Shown one piece after another: positions 16,080-26,070 of a DNA stretch of 64,000 nt. The translations under genes and the position numbers were made by a program. The stretch comes from Maridesulfovibrio sp. (GTDB taxonomy: Bacteria; Desulfobacterota; Desulfovibrionia; Desulfovibrionales; Desulfovibrionaceae), in contig NZ_OY762999.1 of assembly GCF_963666665.1 (NCBI RefSeq), positions 2,361,501 through 2,425,500 on the forward strand, written 5' to 3'. The stretch's first letter is position 1, and the number at the start of each line of letters is the position of its first letter. Below the pieces are notes generated by a model. It was not told the origin of the DNA. It did not search any database and saw only the letters and a list, made by a program, of their open reading frames with translations.

Positions 16080-18107
16080 ATGACTTTTTCAATTCGAAAC
16101 AAAATCGTGTTGATGGCAGTGGTGATTGCTTTACTGACCGCCACATCAATTTTCCTGACAGTTAACCACTACGTTGCCGAAGGATTCTCCGAGGAATCTA
16201 TCCGCAACATTTCCACCATGAAGAAAGTTGTCGACCGCCATATTGACAGCTTATCCCAAGGTTTTCGTGAAAAAGCTGAATTATTGGCCCGGGATATTGA
16301 CCTCATTACCGCTATAAAACAGGGAGATTCAGAAGCACTTCAAAAGAAACTCCGATCTTTGATGGTTGAGACAGATTCCGAATTCCTGACCCTGACCGAC
16401 GCAAAAGGTGTAGTTCTTGGAAGAGCGCACGCCAACAGCTTCGGCGACAATGCCCAAGGACAGGAAACAGTAGGTAAAGCTTTAAGCGGAACCGTCACAT
16501 CAGGTATCATTAAGGGCAAAGAGATTACTTTTTCCCTGCGGGCGGCAGCACCGATAAAAGAAAACGGCCGGATAATCGGTACCATATCCCTCGGAACCTC
16601 TCTTTCCGACAAAGACTTTGTTGATGATGTAAAAAGATTCTCCGACCTTGAGGTAACCGTATTCAATGGCGATACCCGGGAGATGACAACTATCATCAAA
16701 AACGGTCGTCGGGCCGTGGGTACCAAAATGACCAACCCGGAAGTTACTGCTACCGTCATAGATCGCGGTAAAACTTTCCTCGCCCGTAACAATATTCTCG
16801 GCATTGACTACCAGACAGCTTACTGGCCGATCAAATCGGTCAACGGTAAGAATATCGGCATGTGGTTTATTGGAATGCCCATTCAAACCATGATCAAAGC
16901 CCAGAATAATGTAAAAACTTCTTCCCTGCTGGTCATTGCTGTAATCCTGCCCATCATAATGCTTGCGGCATGGCTTTACGCTAGAACAATGGCCCGTCCC
17001 ATCATTGATGCAACCAAGTATGCAACCCGGGTTGCTGCAGGTGACCTTGACCATGTTCTCGAAATCAAGACCCGCGATGAAGTCGGCATATTGGCTAATG
17101 ACCTGAACGCAATGGTTGTTACGTTAAAAGAAAAAATCAGCGAAGCTCAGGAACAGACCAGACACGCGGCAGAAGAGACGGAAAAAGCACAACAGGCCAT
17201 GTATGAGGCAGAAGAGGCACGCAAGGAAGCCGAAAACGCCAAACGCGAAGGCATGCATCAGGCTGCACGAGAGCTTGAAGACGTTGTTGTTATCATATCA
17301 ACTGCTTCCGAAGAACTTTCCGCCCAGATTGAACAATCAGCAACCGGTTCAGACATGCAAAGCCAGAGGACCGCGGAGACAGCCACGGCCATGGAACAAA
17401 TGAATGCTTCTGTGGTCGAAGTTGCCCGTAACTCAGGAGAAGCTTCAACAACCGCCGGAGATGCAAGCACAACCGCCACCAACGGGGCAAACGTTGTGAA
17501 GGAAATGGTCGAAGGAATCGGAGTTGTTCAGAATTACTCTGAAGCCCTTGAAAAAGAGATGGAAGAACTGGGCGAAAGTGCTGGAAAAATAGGTCAGATC
17601 ATTGATGTGATTTCGGACATTGCCGACCAGACAAACCTGCTGGCCCTCAACGCTGCAATTGAAGCAGCCCGTGCAGGAGAAGCAGGACGCGGCTTCGCGG
17701 TTGTTGCTGACGAAGTCCGTAAACTGGCAGAAAAGACCATGACCGCAACTAACGAGGTTGAGGCTGCCATTTCGGAAATCCAACGCGGCACGAAAGAAAG
17801 TATCAGCCAGTGCGCATTCACAGTTAAGGAGATAGGTACAGTTTCAGATATGGCAGGAGATGCGGGCAAGTCTCTCAATGAGATTCTTTCACTTACCGAT
17901 ACGGTTTCCGAACAAATTCAGGGAATCGCCGCAGCATGTGAAGAACAGTCCGCCACTTCAGAACAGATCAACCGGGCTGTGGACGAGATCAACAACATCT
18001 CAACCGAGACAAACAGTGCTATGCGCCAGTCTTCAGAGGCTGTTTCCGACCTTGCAGCACAGGCACACCAACTCAAATCCATCATCGATAATATGAAATC
18101 AGCATAA
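16080..18107 (+). CDS. Methyl-accepting chemotaxis protein with Cache-type sensor
   Basis: About 675 residues from the ATG at 16080 (AAGGG just upstream); a GTG at 16032 is in frame but badly spaced from its GGGAGGGA. Membrane helix 1 (about 8-30), a periplasmic Cache-type ligand domain (about 35-280, with SEFLTLTDAKGVVLGRAH and APIKENGRIIGTISLG), helix 2, HAMP, a long coiled coil and the signalling tip AIEAARAGEAGRGFAVVADE. It senses a small external molecule and controls CheA. Ligand unknown. A bidirectional hairpin separates it from the convergent cyclase gene. Confidence 0.92.
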   Translation: MTFSIRNKIVLMAVVIALLTATSIFLTVNHYVAEGFSEESIRNISTMKKVVDRHIDSLSQGFREKAELLARDIDLITAIKQGDSEALQKKLRSLMVETDSEFLTLTDAKGVVLGRAHANSFGDNAQGQETVGKALSGTVTSGIIKGKEITFSLRAAAPIKENGRIIGTISLGTSLSDKDFVDDVKRFSDLEVTVFNGDTREMTTIIKNGRRAVGTKMTNPEVTATVIDRGKTFLARNNILGIDYQTAYWPIKSVNGKNIGMWFIGMPIQTMIKAQNNVKTSSLLVIAVILPIIMLAAWLYARTMARPIIDATKYATRVAAGDLDHVLEIKTRDEVGILANDLNAMVVTLKEKISEAQEQTRHAAEETEKAQQAMYEAEEARKEAENAKREGMHQAARELEDVVVIISTASEELSAQIEQSATGSDMQSQRTAETATAMEQMNASVVEVARNSGEASTTAGDASTTATNGANVVKEMVEGIGVVQNYSEALEKEMEELGESAGKIGQIIDVISDIADQTNLLALNAAIEAARAGEAGRGFAVVADEVRKLAEKTMTATNEVEAAISEIQRGTKESISQCAFTVKEIGTVSDMAGDAGKSLNEILSLTDTVSEQIQGIAAACEEQSATSEQINRAVDEINNISTETNSAMRQSSEAVSDLAAQAHQLKSIIDNMKSA

Positions 18108-18111
18108 AGAT

Positions 18112-18143
18112 AAGGCCGGTGCGTTTCCACGCACCGGCCTTTC
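18112..18143. terminator. Bidirectional terminator between convergent chemoreceptor and cyclase genes
   Basis: AAGGCCGGTGCGT pairs with ACGCACCGGCCTT around a small loop. It lies between the two stop codons and touches the stop of the minus-strand gene, so both transcripts can end here. Confidence 0.75.
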
Positions 18144-20049
18144 AACTTTCCTTCATACAGTACGAAACCACCCGGTTCCTGCCCTGCTCTTTGGCCTGAT
18201 ACAAACATTTGTCTGCATGTCTAAGGGCGACTTCAATATCTTCATCAGAACAGACCATGGTCAGGCCGATACTCACCGTAAATTTAACAACATGCCCACC
18301 GGAACGGACTTCCATATTCTCAACGGCCATACGCAGTCTCTCTGCAACCTGAATAGCCGAATCCACGGTCCCATGAACCAGCAAGGCCGCAAATTCTTCC
18401 CCGCCAAGCCTTCCGAATACATCCGAAGTTCGCAATGTCGAGGTACAACATTTGACCAGTTCCTTCAGAACAACGTCTCCTACACTGTGACCGTAGGTAT
18501 CGTTTATATTCTTGAAGTGGTCGATATCCAACATCATGAGATACAGCTCTCCGCCATAACGGGTCAGCCTATCCAGCTCGGTTTCCGCCCGGCCCATAAA
18601 GTGACGCCTGTTGTGTGCACCGGTCAGATAGTCAGTACTGGCCAGCCGCTTAACTTCTTCAAGCATTTCTTTTTGTTCGGTAATATCGTGAGCCGTAATG
18701 CTTACAAGTCTATTTTCATCCTCCCCTGAATAAACAGGATGATAAGTTACTGTAAAAAATCGTTTCCCAAGCAGAGGCAAATCTATCCATGCCTCAAATC
18801 CGGTGGTCTGGCCTGCAAACGCAGAATCAATCAGCTTCTTGGAACGATTTTCAAAGAGATCTTTTCCGGTAACTTCATATACGGGTCGACCAATAAAAAA
18901 GTTTTTTGGTTTAGTAAAAAACCTCACATACGACTCATTTACCATCACATACCGATACTCAGAATCGAGCAGGGAAACCATATCCGGACTAAGCTCAACA
19001 AGCCTCTCGAATTGACGTAACCTTTGTTCTGCCAATCTACGCTGCCCAACCTCGTTTGCCATTGCCGAGTTAACCTGTCTTAAATCGTCAAGAGCGCGCT
19101 GCAACTCCTTGGTTCGATCCTCTACCTTGCCTTCCATTTCCAAATACGCCTGCCGCAGAGCTTCGTCCGCCTCTTTGCGGCGGACAATATTCCACATGCC
19201 ATCCATCAGCAGGCTCAACTGGCGCACGTCTTCATCATCGTATGCATCTTCCTTGTTTCCGACACCGACAAGAAGCACTATTTTACCGTCATCGAAAAGA
19301 GGAACATTCATATGCCTAGTGATTGGCACATGCCCTTTGGGCAGCCCCTTCTTTGCCCCACACGCAGCATAGTCATTAAGAATCATGGGACGTCTTTGTC
19401 TGATAGCCTCTCCCCAGACCCCGACATCATTTACATGATAGACATCGGGGATTGATTCCACAGAACATTGAGGCATAACTTTTCGCGACCATGCATACAA
19501 CCTCAGTTCAGATTCATCTTCATTGACAAAATAAATATAACCAATCTCACTTTTGGTTATTCTTACGGCTGCTTCCAAAGCAAAATCATATATCTGACCG
19601 AAATCGGCATCAGCCATACCGGCCAAGGTGCCGAGTGTTTCAAACCTTATCTCATTCAACTGGGTTTTCTTTCGCTCTGAAATATCCCTGACAATAGAGA
19701 CAAGAACCGTCATTCCTCCCACATCCATTACTGACACACTGATGCTGGCAAAAAAAGAATTTCCATCCCGGTCCAAGACCTCTGCCTCGAAATCCTGCAG
19801 AGTTTTGCCCGAGGAAAGCAGATCGATCAGCCGCTCGCGGTCCTCGGCCTGCTTATATCTCTCAATCACGTTGAGCGGGATTGAATCTGTATCAACATAA
19901 CCAAACAATTCCGCAGCACGGGAATTACCTGCCAAAACGTTTCCGTCCGCAGTTGTAATTACAATGGCATCGGGAGAAGCTTCTATAAATTTACTGCATA
20001 GACGGTCATTGGCAAATAAGCTTTGGAACATTTCACTCAAATAAAACAA
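18142..20049 (-). CDS. PAS-GAF-PAS-GGDEF diguanylate cyclase
   Basis: Up to 635 residues, no membrane segment. PAS (about 15-128), GAF-like domain (about 135-290; the VGVGNKEDAYDDEDVRQL stretch is typical), coiled coil (295-345), second PAS (345-460), and GGDEF (about 475-632) with RLGGEEF and I-site RTSD five residues before it. A soluble, redox- or ligand-sensing c-di-GMP synthase is expected. The start is uncertain: a TTG at 20049 lies next to a run of G, and the first ATG is at 20031. It is convergent with the preceding chemoreceptor. Confidence 0.88.
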   Translation of the reverse strand: MFYLSEMFQSLFANDRLCSKFIEASPDAIVITTADGNVLAGNSRAAELFGYVDTDSIPLNVIERYKQAEDRERLIDLLSSGKTLQDFEAEVLDRDGNSFFASISVSVMDVGGMTVLVSIVRDISERKKTQLNEIRFETLGTLAGMADADFGQIYDFALEAAVRITKSEIGYIYFVNEDESELRLYAWSRKVMPQCSVESIPDVYHVNDVGVWGEAIRQRRPMILNDYAACGAKKGLPKGHVPITRHMNVPLFDDGKIVLLVGVGNKEDAYDDEDVRQLSLLMDGMWNIVRRKEADEALRQAYLEMEGKVEDRTKELQRALDDLRQVNSAMANEVGQRRLAEQRLRQFERLVELSPDMVSLLDSEYRYVMVNESYVRFFTKPKNFFIGRPVYEVTGKDLFENRSKKLIDSAFAGQTTGFEAWIDLPLLGKRFFTVTYHPVYSGEDENRLVSITAHDITEQKEMLEEVKRLASTDYLTGAHNRRHFMGRAETELDRLTRYGGELYLMMLDIDHFKNINDTYGHSVGDVVLKELVKCCTSTLRTSDVFGRLGGEEFAALLVHGTVDSAIQVAERLRMAVENMEVRSGGHVVKFTVSIGLTMVCSDEDIEVALRHADKCLYQAKEQGRNRVVSYCMKES

Positions 20050-20117
20050 CTTCCCCCCCTTGAATTGATATTAAATACTGCCGTAAGCATACACTGCAAC
20101 GACAACCGTTACCATAT

Positions 20118-20921
20118 TTAAACCATGTCCCTTCTTCCCCCCCCGGTAAGCAGGGTCATGGCTGAGGAAAAACAACGTTTACGGACCAGCAGCAGAACGA
20201 TAATTGATGAAAGTGCTGTAGATGCAACCAGCATGAACATGACCACAATCTGATATCGAACAGCCTCTTCAGGATCTGCCCCTGCCAGAATCTGGCCTGT
20301 CATCATACCGGGCAGAAAAACCAACCCCACACCCATTAAAGAATTTATGGCCGGGATCATACCTGCTCGCAAAGCATCGCGGAAAATATCAGCTGTTGCT
20401 TCTTTGTAATCCGCTCCGAGACAGAGCAGCATTTCAACTTCATTCCGGCGATTCCTGAGATCAGAAAAAAATCTTTCTAAAGAGAGCGCCAGCGAATTCA
20501 TGGAGTTGCCTGCGATCATCCCGCCAATGGGTATAAAATACTGCGGATCCCACCACGGCTGGGCACCGATAACCAACTTGGTAACCAGAATAGTCACCAG
20601 CGAATAACTGAACATGACAGCCAGTCCGGTGGGCATTAGATACGATACATTCCTCTCTTTCACCCGCCCGTGGATGATGTGAACCGAAAAAAAGGTCATA
20701 ACCAGATAAAGGCCCAGAACAAGTAGCGCGCTATTCAAGCCAAACAGAATTTTCAGCAAATAGCCCATGGTCAAAAGCTGAACAAAAGAACGCAATACGC
20801 CGACAGCCAGATCCTTTTCCAATTTAAGCTTGTAATAAATGGAAAGAACCCCGGAAATGGAAACAAGGCTTAAAGCTATTAACAACTGAATCCATGTTAT
20901 GGAAATAAAGGCATTATTCAT
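20118..20921 (-). CDS. fetB: Iron-efflux-type ABC transporter permease
   Basis: 267 residues with about seven membrane helices, matching the FetB/UPF0014 family. Recognisable are LRSFVQLLTMGYLL, the GMIAGNSMNSLALSLER motif and LGADYKEATADIFRDALRAGMIP. With FetA it forms an exporter linked in E. coli to iron export and resistance to oxidative stress. The start codon overlaps the FetA stop by 4 nt (ATGA). Iron as substrate is inferred from the family. Confidence 0.9.
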   Translation of the reverse strand: MNNAFISITWIQLLIALSLVSISGVLSIYYKLKLEKDLAVGVLRSFVQLLTMGYLLKILFGLNSALLVLGLYLVMTFFSVHIIHGRVKERNVSYLMPTGLAVMFSYSLVTILVTKLVIGAQPWWDPQYFIPIGGMIAGNSMNSLALSLERFFSDLRNRRNEVEMLLCLGADYKEATADIFRDALRAGMIPAINSLMGVGLVFLPGMMTGQILAGADPEEAVRYQIVVMFMLVASTALSSIIVLLLVRKRCFSSAMTLLTGGGRRDMV

Positions 20922-21610
20922 GAGAGCACCTCCACTTTACCATCGGAAACAGTCAGGTGCATATGCGGACAACTTGGGTGGTAACTGGTATGATTGACCA
21001 TAAGCACGGAGATTCCTTCGGAGGCAAGTTCTTCAGCTATCGCCTCTACCCGTTCCCGGCTTTCCCGGTCTAGGGCACTGGTGGGTTCATCAAAACAGAT
21101 AGCCATCGGCTTGGGCAGTACCGAACGTATCAGGCAAAGGCGCTGGCGTTGGCCCACGGAAAGATCGGAAGCATGGCTGTCTAACCTGATTTCACCCAAT
21201 CCGACACGTTCCAGCCATTTATGAAGTTCATCATCCAATGGAACGTCCACTCCCTTCCTGACATTGAGAGTAAAGGGCAACAGCAGATTTTCGCGTACTG
21301 TTCCCGGAAGCACAGTCGGAGTCTGCTGCACAAAACCGATCTTGGACCGCAATTCCGGGGGATATATGGATTGTATAGGATCTCCCTTAACTAGGATATC
21401 ACCCTGCCCTGCTTCTTCAAGACGGACGACAAGACGCAGCAAGGTTGATTTTCCCGCCCCTGAAGGTCCGGAAATAAGCACAAACTGTCCTGCAGAAACA
21501 GCAAAGGAGACGTCATGCAATCCTTTGCCACCCGGCCAGCGGAACGAAACATTCTTAAATTCAATTACAGGAATCTCTCCGGCAGACTTATCTTTAAGGG
21601 GTATATTCAC
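20918..21610 (-). CDS. fetA: Iron-efflux-type ABC transporter ATPase
   Basis: 230 residues, GTG start at 21610 with GGAG 8 bp upstream. Walker A GPSGAGKST, Q-loop GFVQQTPTVLP, signature LSVGQRQRL (the usual LSGGQ has Val for the first Gly), Walker B AICFDEPTSALD and switch His in MVNHTSYHP. It powers the FetB permease encoded immediately downstream. The gene pair is complete, with no binding protein, as expected for an exporter. Confidence 0.9.
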   Translation of the reverse strand: MNIPLKDKSAGEIPVIEFKNVSFRWPGGKGLHDVSFAVSAGQFVLISGPSGAGKSTLLRLVVRLEEAGQGDILVKGDPIQSIYPPELRSKIGFVQQTPTVLPGTVRENLLLPFTLNVRKGVDVPLDDELHKWLERVGLGEIRLDSHASDLSVGQRQRLCLIRSVLPKPMAICFDEPTSALDRESRERVEAIAEELASEGISVLMVNHTSYHPSCPHMHLTVSDGKVEVLS

Positions 21611-21912
21611 TTTGCAGCTCCATAATGCATTAGCAAGTGCGGATCAGGACCCGGTACAGATATTTGGCAAATTACAGGTCTCGGGCTATCTTCAAGTCAA
21701 CATCTCAGCTACAAATTCAATCTATGGTGGTATTTGCCCGCAAGTTTTTTAGCTGCACATCCTTCCTGCAATCTCTAACCATGAACCTACTTACATAGAT
21801 ATTATATTCCACACTGCCACTGCAATGTTTTCCTGACACAGGAAAAACCAAACTATTGCCAAAGCACACACGCAGATATATCTTTATAGATAACGAAGAG
21901 TTCGGAGGAAAC

Positions 21913-23234
21913 ATGGACAAAAGAACAAATCAGCAACAATTTCCAGAAGACAGGCACTGAAACTGACAGCAGGCGGCACGCTGGGTATCCTCAGCGGGTG
22001 CGCAATCAACCCTGTCACAGGTCAGCAACAGTTGATGCTGGTTTCCGAACAGCAGGAAATTCAGATGGACCGCCAGAATTCTCCGCACCAGTTCTCTGCG
22101 GACTACGGTGCGGTTCAGGATAGCCTGGTCAACAATTACATCACTGAAGTCGGAATATCCCTTTCCTCCAGCAGCCACCGACCCAACATGCCCTACTCTT
22201 TCCGCTGTGTTAATGCCAACTACGTTAACGCATACGCCTTTCCCGGCGGCAGTATAGCCTGTACCCGCGGCATTCTGGTCACCCTTGAAAACGAAGCGGA
22301 GCTTGCTGCGCTTCTAGGGCATGAGATCGGACATGTGAATGCCCGCCACACAGCCTCACGCATGAGTTCAGCCATAGCCGTACAGGGCATAGTCGCTGTC
22401 GGAGTAGGTGTTGCCGCAACTCAGGACAGCCGCCTCGTACCGCTGGCAGCAGGTCTGGGCGGAATAGGTGCCGGTATGCTCCTTGCGAGCTACTCCCGTT
22501 CTGATGAAAGGCAGGCCGACAGCCTCGGCATGGAATACATGGACAATGCCGGCTACGACCCTGAAGGAATGGTCGGACTTATGGAAGAGCTGGAAAAACT
22601 GCACAAGAGCAAGCCTTCATTCGTGCAACAGATGTTCGCTTCCCATCCAATGAGCTCCGAACGCTATGCAACCGCAGTAAAAAAACGGGATACCGTTTAT
22701 GCCAACAGCCACGGTAAACTGCTGCGCGAACGATACATGGACAACATCGCATCCATACGCAAAATCAAGCCGGCCATTGAGGAAATGCAAAAAGGCGAAG
22801 GCGCCATGGGCAAAAAGAACTATAATGAAGCCGAAGAGCACTTTTCAAAAGCCTTACGCATAGCGCCCGATGACTACGCAGGATTACTGCTCATGTCTAA
22901 ATGCCAGCTGGCACAAGGAAAAGCCAAGGAAGGACTACACTACGCCCAGCAGGCCAAAAACAGATATCCGCAGGAGGCTCAGGCCCTGCATATAACAGGC
23001 ATGCTCAGTCTTGAGAATCATAAATTCAAACAGGCTCTGTCCAACTTCGACGCATACGAAAAGAGACTGCCCGGCAACCCCATGACTACATTTTTCAAGG
23101 GAGTCTCATACGAAGCCCTTGGCAATCGGGACATGGCTGCCAATGAGTACTACCGTTTCCTCAAGGTCAACAATCAGGGAGATTATGCTAAACATGCATA
23201 TGACCGGCTGATAGGCTGGGGCTACCTGCAATAA
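21913..23234 (+). CDS. M48-family TPR metalloprotease lipoprotein with an apparent N-terminal frameshift
   Basis: Zinc protease of the BepA type: HEIGHVNARH in the catalytic core, DERQADSLGMEYM supplying the third ligand, then C-terminal TPR-like repeats (about the last 150 residues). It should act on outer-membrane proteins in the periplasm. The frame open from 22032 lacks an export signal, but the same frame upstream encodes SRRQALKLTAGG and the lipobox LSGC, a Tat lipoprotein signal. That frame has no ATG/GTG/TTG after the stop at 21891. A perfect start (GGAGGA then ATG at 21913) lies in a frame that hits TGA after 15 codons (21958). Adding one base near 21937-21942 joins the two. So this copy carries a 1-nt deletion, a sequence error, or an unusual initiation. 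Confidence 0.8.
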
Positions 23235-23249
23235 CAATCATCAAATCAC

Positions 23250-23287
23250 AAAAAAATACCCCGGACAATGTTCCGGGGTATTTTTTT
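23250..23287 (+). terminator. Intrinsic terminator after the M48 protease gene
   Basis: ATACCCCGGA pairs with TCCGGGGTAT, flanked by an A-run and followed by seven T. Confidence 0.85.
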
Positions 23288-23352
23288 ACCCTTCACAACA
23301 ATAATACTACACTTTTGTAGTAACAAAAGATATACTGAAAAGTTAAACCCAA

Positions 23353-23381
23353 TTGACATTTAAGTATCTTTACTCTAGTTA
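23353..23381 (+). promoter_or_regulatory. Candidate sigma-70 promoter of the HBM chemoreceptor
   Basis: TTGACA (23353-23358) and TAGTTA (23376-23381) with 17-bp spacing lie 55 bp before the chemoreceptor start. Confidence 0.45.
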
Positions 23382-23435
23382 TCACTATCAATTCAAATAG
23401 ATAAACAGCAAAACAGTCAAAGGGGAGTTGGCCCG

Positions 23436-25871
23436 ATGCTCAAAAATCTTAACGTAACTACTAAAATTGCAACAGGATTCGGACTGATCCTTATTCTGCT
23501 GGCGACAACTGCGGGGCAAGGCATTCTAAAGCTGACTGACAGCTCAGACGGTTTTGCAGGATACCGGTCATTGGCGCGGCAGACCAACCTGACAGGCAGA
23601 ATCCAAGCCAATATGCTGCTGACCAACACGAGCGCAATCTCTTATATTCACTCGGGTGCAGACAACTCCCTGAAAGAATATAACGACAAGATCTCCACAC
23701 TTCAAAAATTCATCCAAGAAGCAGAAAAAGAGATGAATTCCCCTAAGCGCATTGAATTGGTTAAAGAAATTGACCATGAAGTCGCTACCTATCAAAAAAC
23801 ATTCAACCAATTTCTTTCAGCAAAACAGAAAGAAAAAGATTCAATCAATCAGGCAAGCGAAAACGGGAAAGCACTAGTTAATGGACTGGAAACACTACTC
23901 CAAAGTGCAAACGAACGTGAAGACAGCTTCATGATTGCCATGGTGCAAAAAAGCAGGGCGGCACTGTTTAAGGCAAGGCTTGCAAACTCTGTATACATTT
24001 ACAAAAGCCAACATAAAGATGATGCAGAAAAAGCAATCAAACTTTTTGATGAGTTTGCAAAAAGCATCGGCGAGATCCAGAACGTACTATACTCCCCTGC
24101 CGATCTGGGCCTTATCAATGAACTTACCGAGAACAATAAACAATACGTCCTGCACACCCAGAAGATAATTGAAGCGAACATAAAACAGGTTGCAGCAAAA
24201 CAAAAAATAGACTCTCTCGGCCCCATCATAGCAAAGCATATCGAAGAGTTGAAATTATCCATAATGGAAGAACAGGATGATCTCGGCCCGAGAATGCAGG
24301 CAACCATTGCCGCAGCCGTAGACAATATGACCTTCATGTCTGCCCTGGCTTTATTGGGCGGAATTGTTCTCGCCTTTTTCATTGCCCGCAGCATCACTGT
24401 CCCGCTCTCCAAAGCCCGTCTTTTTGTTCAGGAACTGTCCAAAGGCAATTTCGACTGCATGATGGAGGTGAACCAAAAGGATGAGGTCGGCATGATCTGC
24501 AAAGATATGGCTCAAGTCGGCAGCACTCTGAATACTGTAATGACCAAGATTGACACGGCCATCACCGGAATCGAAGAAGGCCGAATTGACAGTCAGGCCG
24601 ACAGCAGCGGATTCGAAGGCAGCTTTGCTGAACTCATCAACCGTACAAATCTGGCTATGCATGTCATGCGCTCCTTTATTGATGCTGTCCCCATGCCGGT
24701 AATGACCATAGACCGCGAAATGAAAATTTTGTTCATGAACAAACCCGGCACAAAACTGCTCGGCAGATCCCTTGAAGACCTCAAGAAAGATAAATGTTCC
24801 AGTGCACTGCATACAACAGACTGCGGCACAGACAGATGCGCCTGCGCCAAAACTTTCATTTCCCGTAAACCTGAAAACGGTTCAACCTCGGTAATGACCC
24901 CCGACGGCAGGCTGGACATGGACTACTTCGGCGTCCCCATTGAAAAGGACGGTAAAGTTGTCGGCGCCATTGAAGTCATACTCGACCAGACCGCCATCCG
25001 TGAAGCCCAGCGAAAGATGCAGGATGTTGCCGAACGCACTCAGGCCATTTCCGAACAGCTTTCATCCGCAAGTGAAGAATTGGCCGCACAGGTTGAACAG
25101 ATCAGCAACGGTTCCGAGATTCAACATGAAAGGATCACTGAAACTGCGACCGCTATGGAGCAGATGAACAGTACCATCATGGAAGTTGCCCGCAATGCTT
25201 CCAGTGCATCGGGAAAGAGCATGGAAGCCAAGCAGCAGGCAGAAGAAGGAGCACAGATCGTATCTCAATCGGTCCGCTCAATCACCGAAGTAAGCACTAT
25301 TGCTGAAGACCTGCGCATCAACATGGAAAATCTCGGTAAACAGACCGAATCAATCGGCACGGTCATGGATGTAATTTCCGACATTGCCGACCAGACCAAC
25401 CTGCTGGCCTTGAACGCGGCAATTGAAGCGGCCCGCGCAGGCGAAGCCGGACGTGGTTTCGCGGTCGTAGCTGATGAAGTCCGCAAACTTGCAGAAAAAA
25501 CAATGACCGCCACCCATGAAGTAGGCAACAACGTGGAAAGCATCCAGCAGGCCATGCGAACCAATATGCAAGCTGTGGAAAATGCAGTAAATGCAGTAGA
25601 ACAAACCACTGAACTGGCTGCAAAGTCAGGTTCTTCCCTTGAGGCGATTGTGAACACCGTGGAATACAGCGCAAGTCAGGTGGAAGGAATCGCAACTGCA
25701 TCTGAAGAGCAGTCCAGTGCTTCCGAGCAGATCAACAGTGCCATAAGCGAAATCAACAATATTACCCGCGAAACGACTGAAGGGATTAAGCAATCAGCAA
25801 AAGCAGTTCAGGAACTGGCGGTCATGTCCAGTGAACTGACTGAACTGATCAGCGAACTTCGTTCAGCCTAA
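23436..25871 (+). CDS. Methyl-accepting chemotaxis protein with helical bimodular (HBM-like) sensor and PAS domain
   Basis: 811 residues. Membrane helix 1 (about 10-30), a long all-helical periplasmic region (about 35-285) resembling the HBM sensor of organic-acid receptors such as McpS, helix 2 (about 295-318), HAMP, a PAS domain (about 405-530) with closely spaced cysteines (CSSALHTTDCGTDRCAC), and the signalling tip AIEAARAGEAGRGFAVVADE. GGGGAG precedes the ATG. It is followed, after a terminator, by a DASS-type carboxylate transporter, so C4-dicarboxylates or similar acids are plausible attractants; this is inference from family and neighbour. The cysteine cluster in the PAS domain could hold a metal or redox centre. 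Confidence 0.88.
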   Translation: MLKNLNVTTKIATGFGLILILLATTAGQGILKLTDSSDGFAGYRSLARQTNLTGRIQANMLLTNTSAISYIHSGADNSLKEYNDKISTLQKFIQEAEKEMNSPKRIELVKEIDHEVATYQKTFNQFLSAKQKEKDSINQASENGKALVNGLETLLQSANEREDSFMIAMVQKSRAALFKARLANSVYIYKSQHKDDAEKAIKLFDEFAKSIGEIQNVLYSPADLGLINELTENNKQYVLHTQKIIEANIKQVAAKQKIDSLGPIIAKHIEELKLSIMEEQDDLGPRMQATIAAAVDNMTFMSALALLGGIVLAFFIARSITVPLSKARLFVQELSKGNFDCMMEVNQKDEVGMICKDMAQVGSTLNTVMTKIDTAITGIEEGRIDSQADSSGFEGSFAELINRTNLAMHVMRSFIDAVPMPVMTIDREMKILFMNKPGTKLLGRSLEDLKKDKCSSALHTTDCGTDRCACAKTFISRKPENGSTSVMTPDGRLDMDYFGVPIEKDGKVVGAIEVILDQTAIREAQRKMQDVAERTQAISEQLSSASEELAAQVEQISNGSEIQHERITETATAMEQMNSTIMEVARNASSASGKSMEAKQQAEEGAQIVSQSVRSITEVSTIAEDLRINMENLGKQTESIGTVMDVISDIADQTNLLALNAAIEAARAGEAGRGFAVVADEVRKLAEKTMTATHEVGNNVESIQQAMRTNMQAVENAVNAVEQTTELAAKSGSSLEAIVNTVEYSASQVEGIATASEEQSSASEQINSAISEINNITRETTEGIKQSAKAVQELAVMSSELTELISELRSA

Positions 25872-25893
25872 CAACTCCTCAATCAAACTATGA

Positions 25894-25932
25894 AATCCCG
25901 GCAGCCCATATCGGACTGCCGGGATTTTTTTT
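25894..25932 (+). terminator. Intrinsic terminator after the HBM chemoreceptor
   Basis: AATCCCGGCAG pairs with CTGCCGGGATT and is followed by a run of eight T. Confidence 0.9.
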
Positions 25933-26070
25933 GGTCCTGTTGACCCAAAGTGTAAAATTATGTCATTAATAATCAGGATCTCCCGTCTCTTTTAACGGGA
26001 ACTGCATTTTTTGCTCGGTACAGGCTTCTGAAAACAAATTCCTGCGAACCCTAGATTACTGTGAGGTCAC

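Noticed and set aside
21930..21960. Programmed -1 frameshifting in the M48 gene
   Set aside because: No X-XXY-YYZ slippery heptamer is seen; a deletion or sequence error explains the data more simply.
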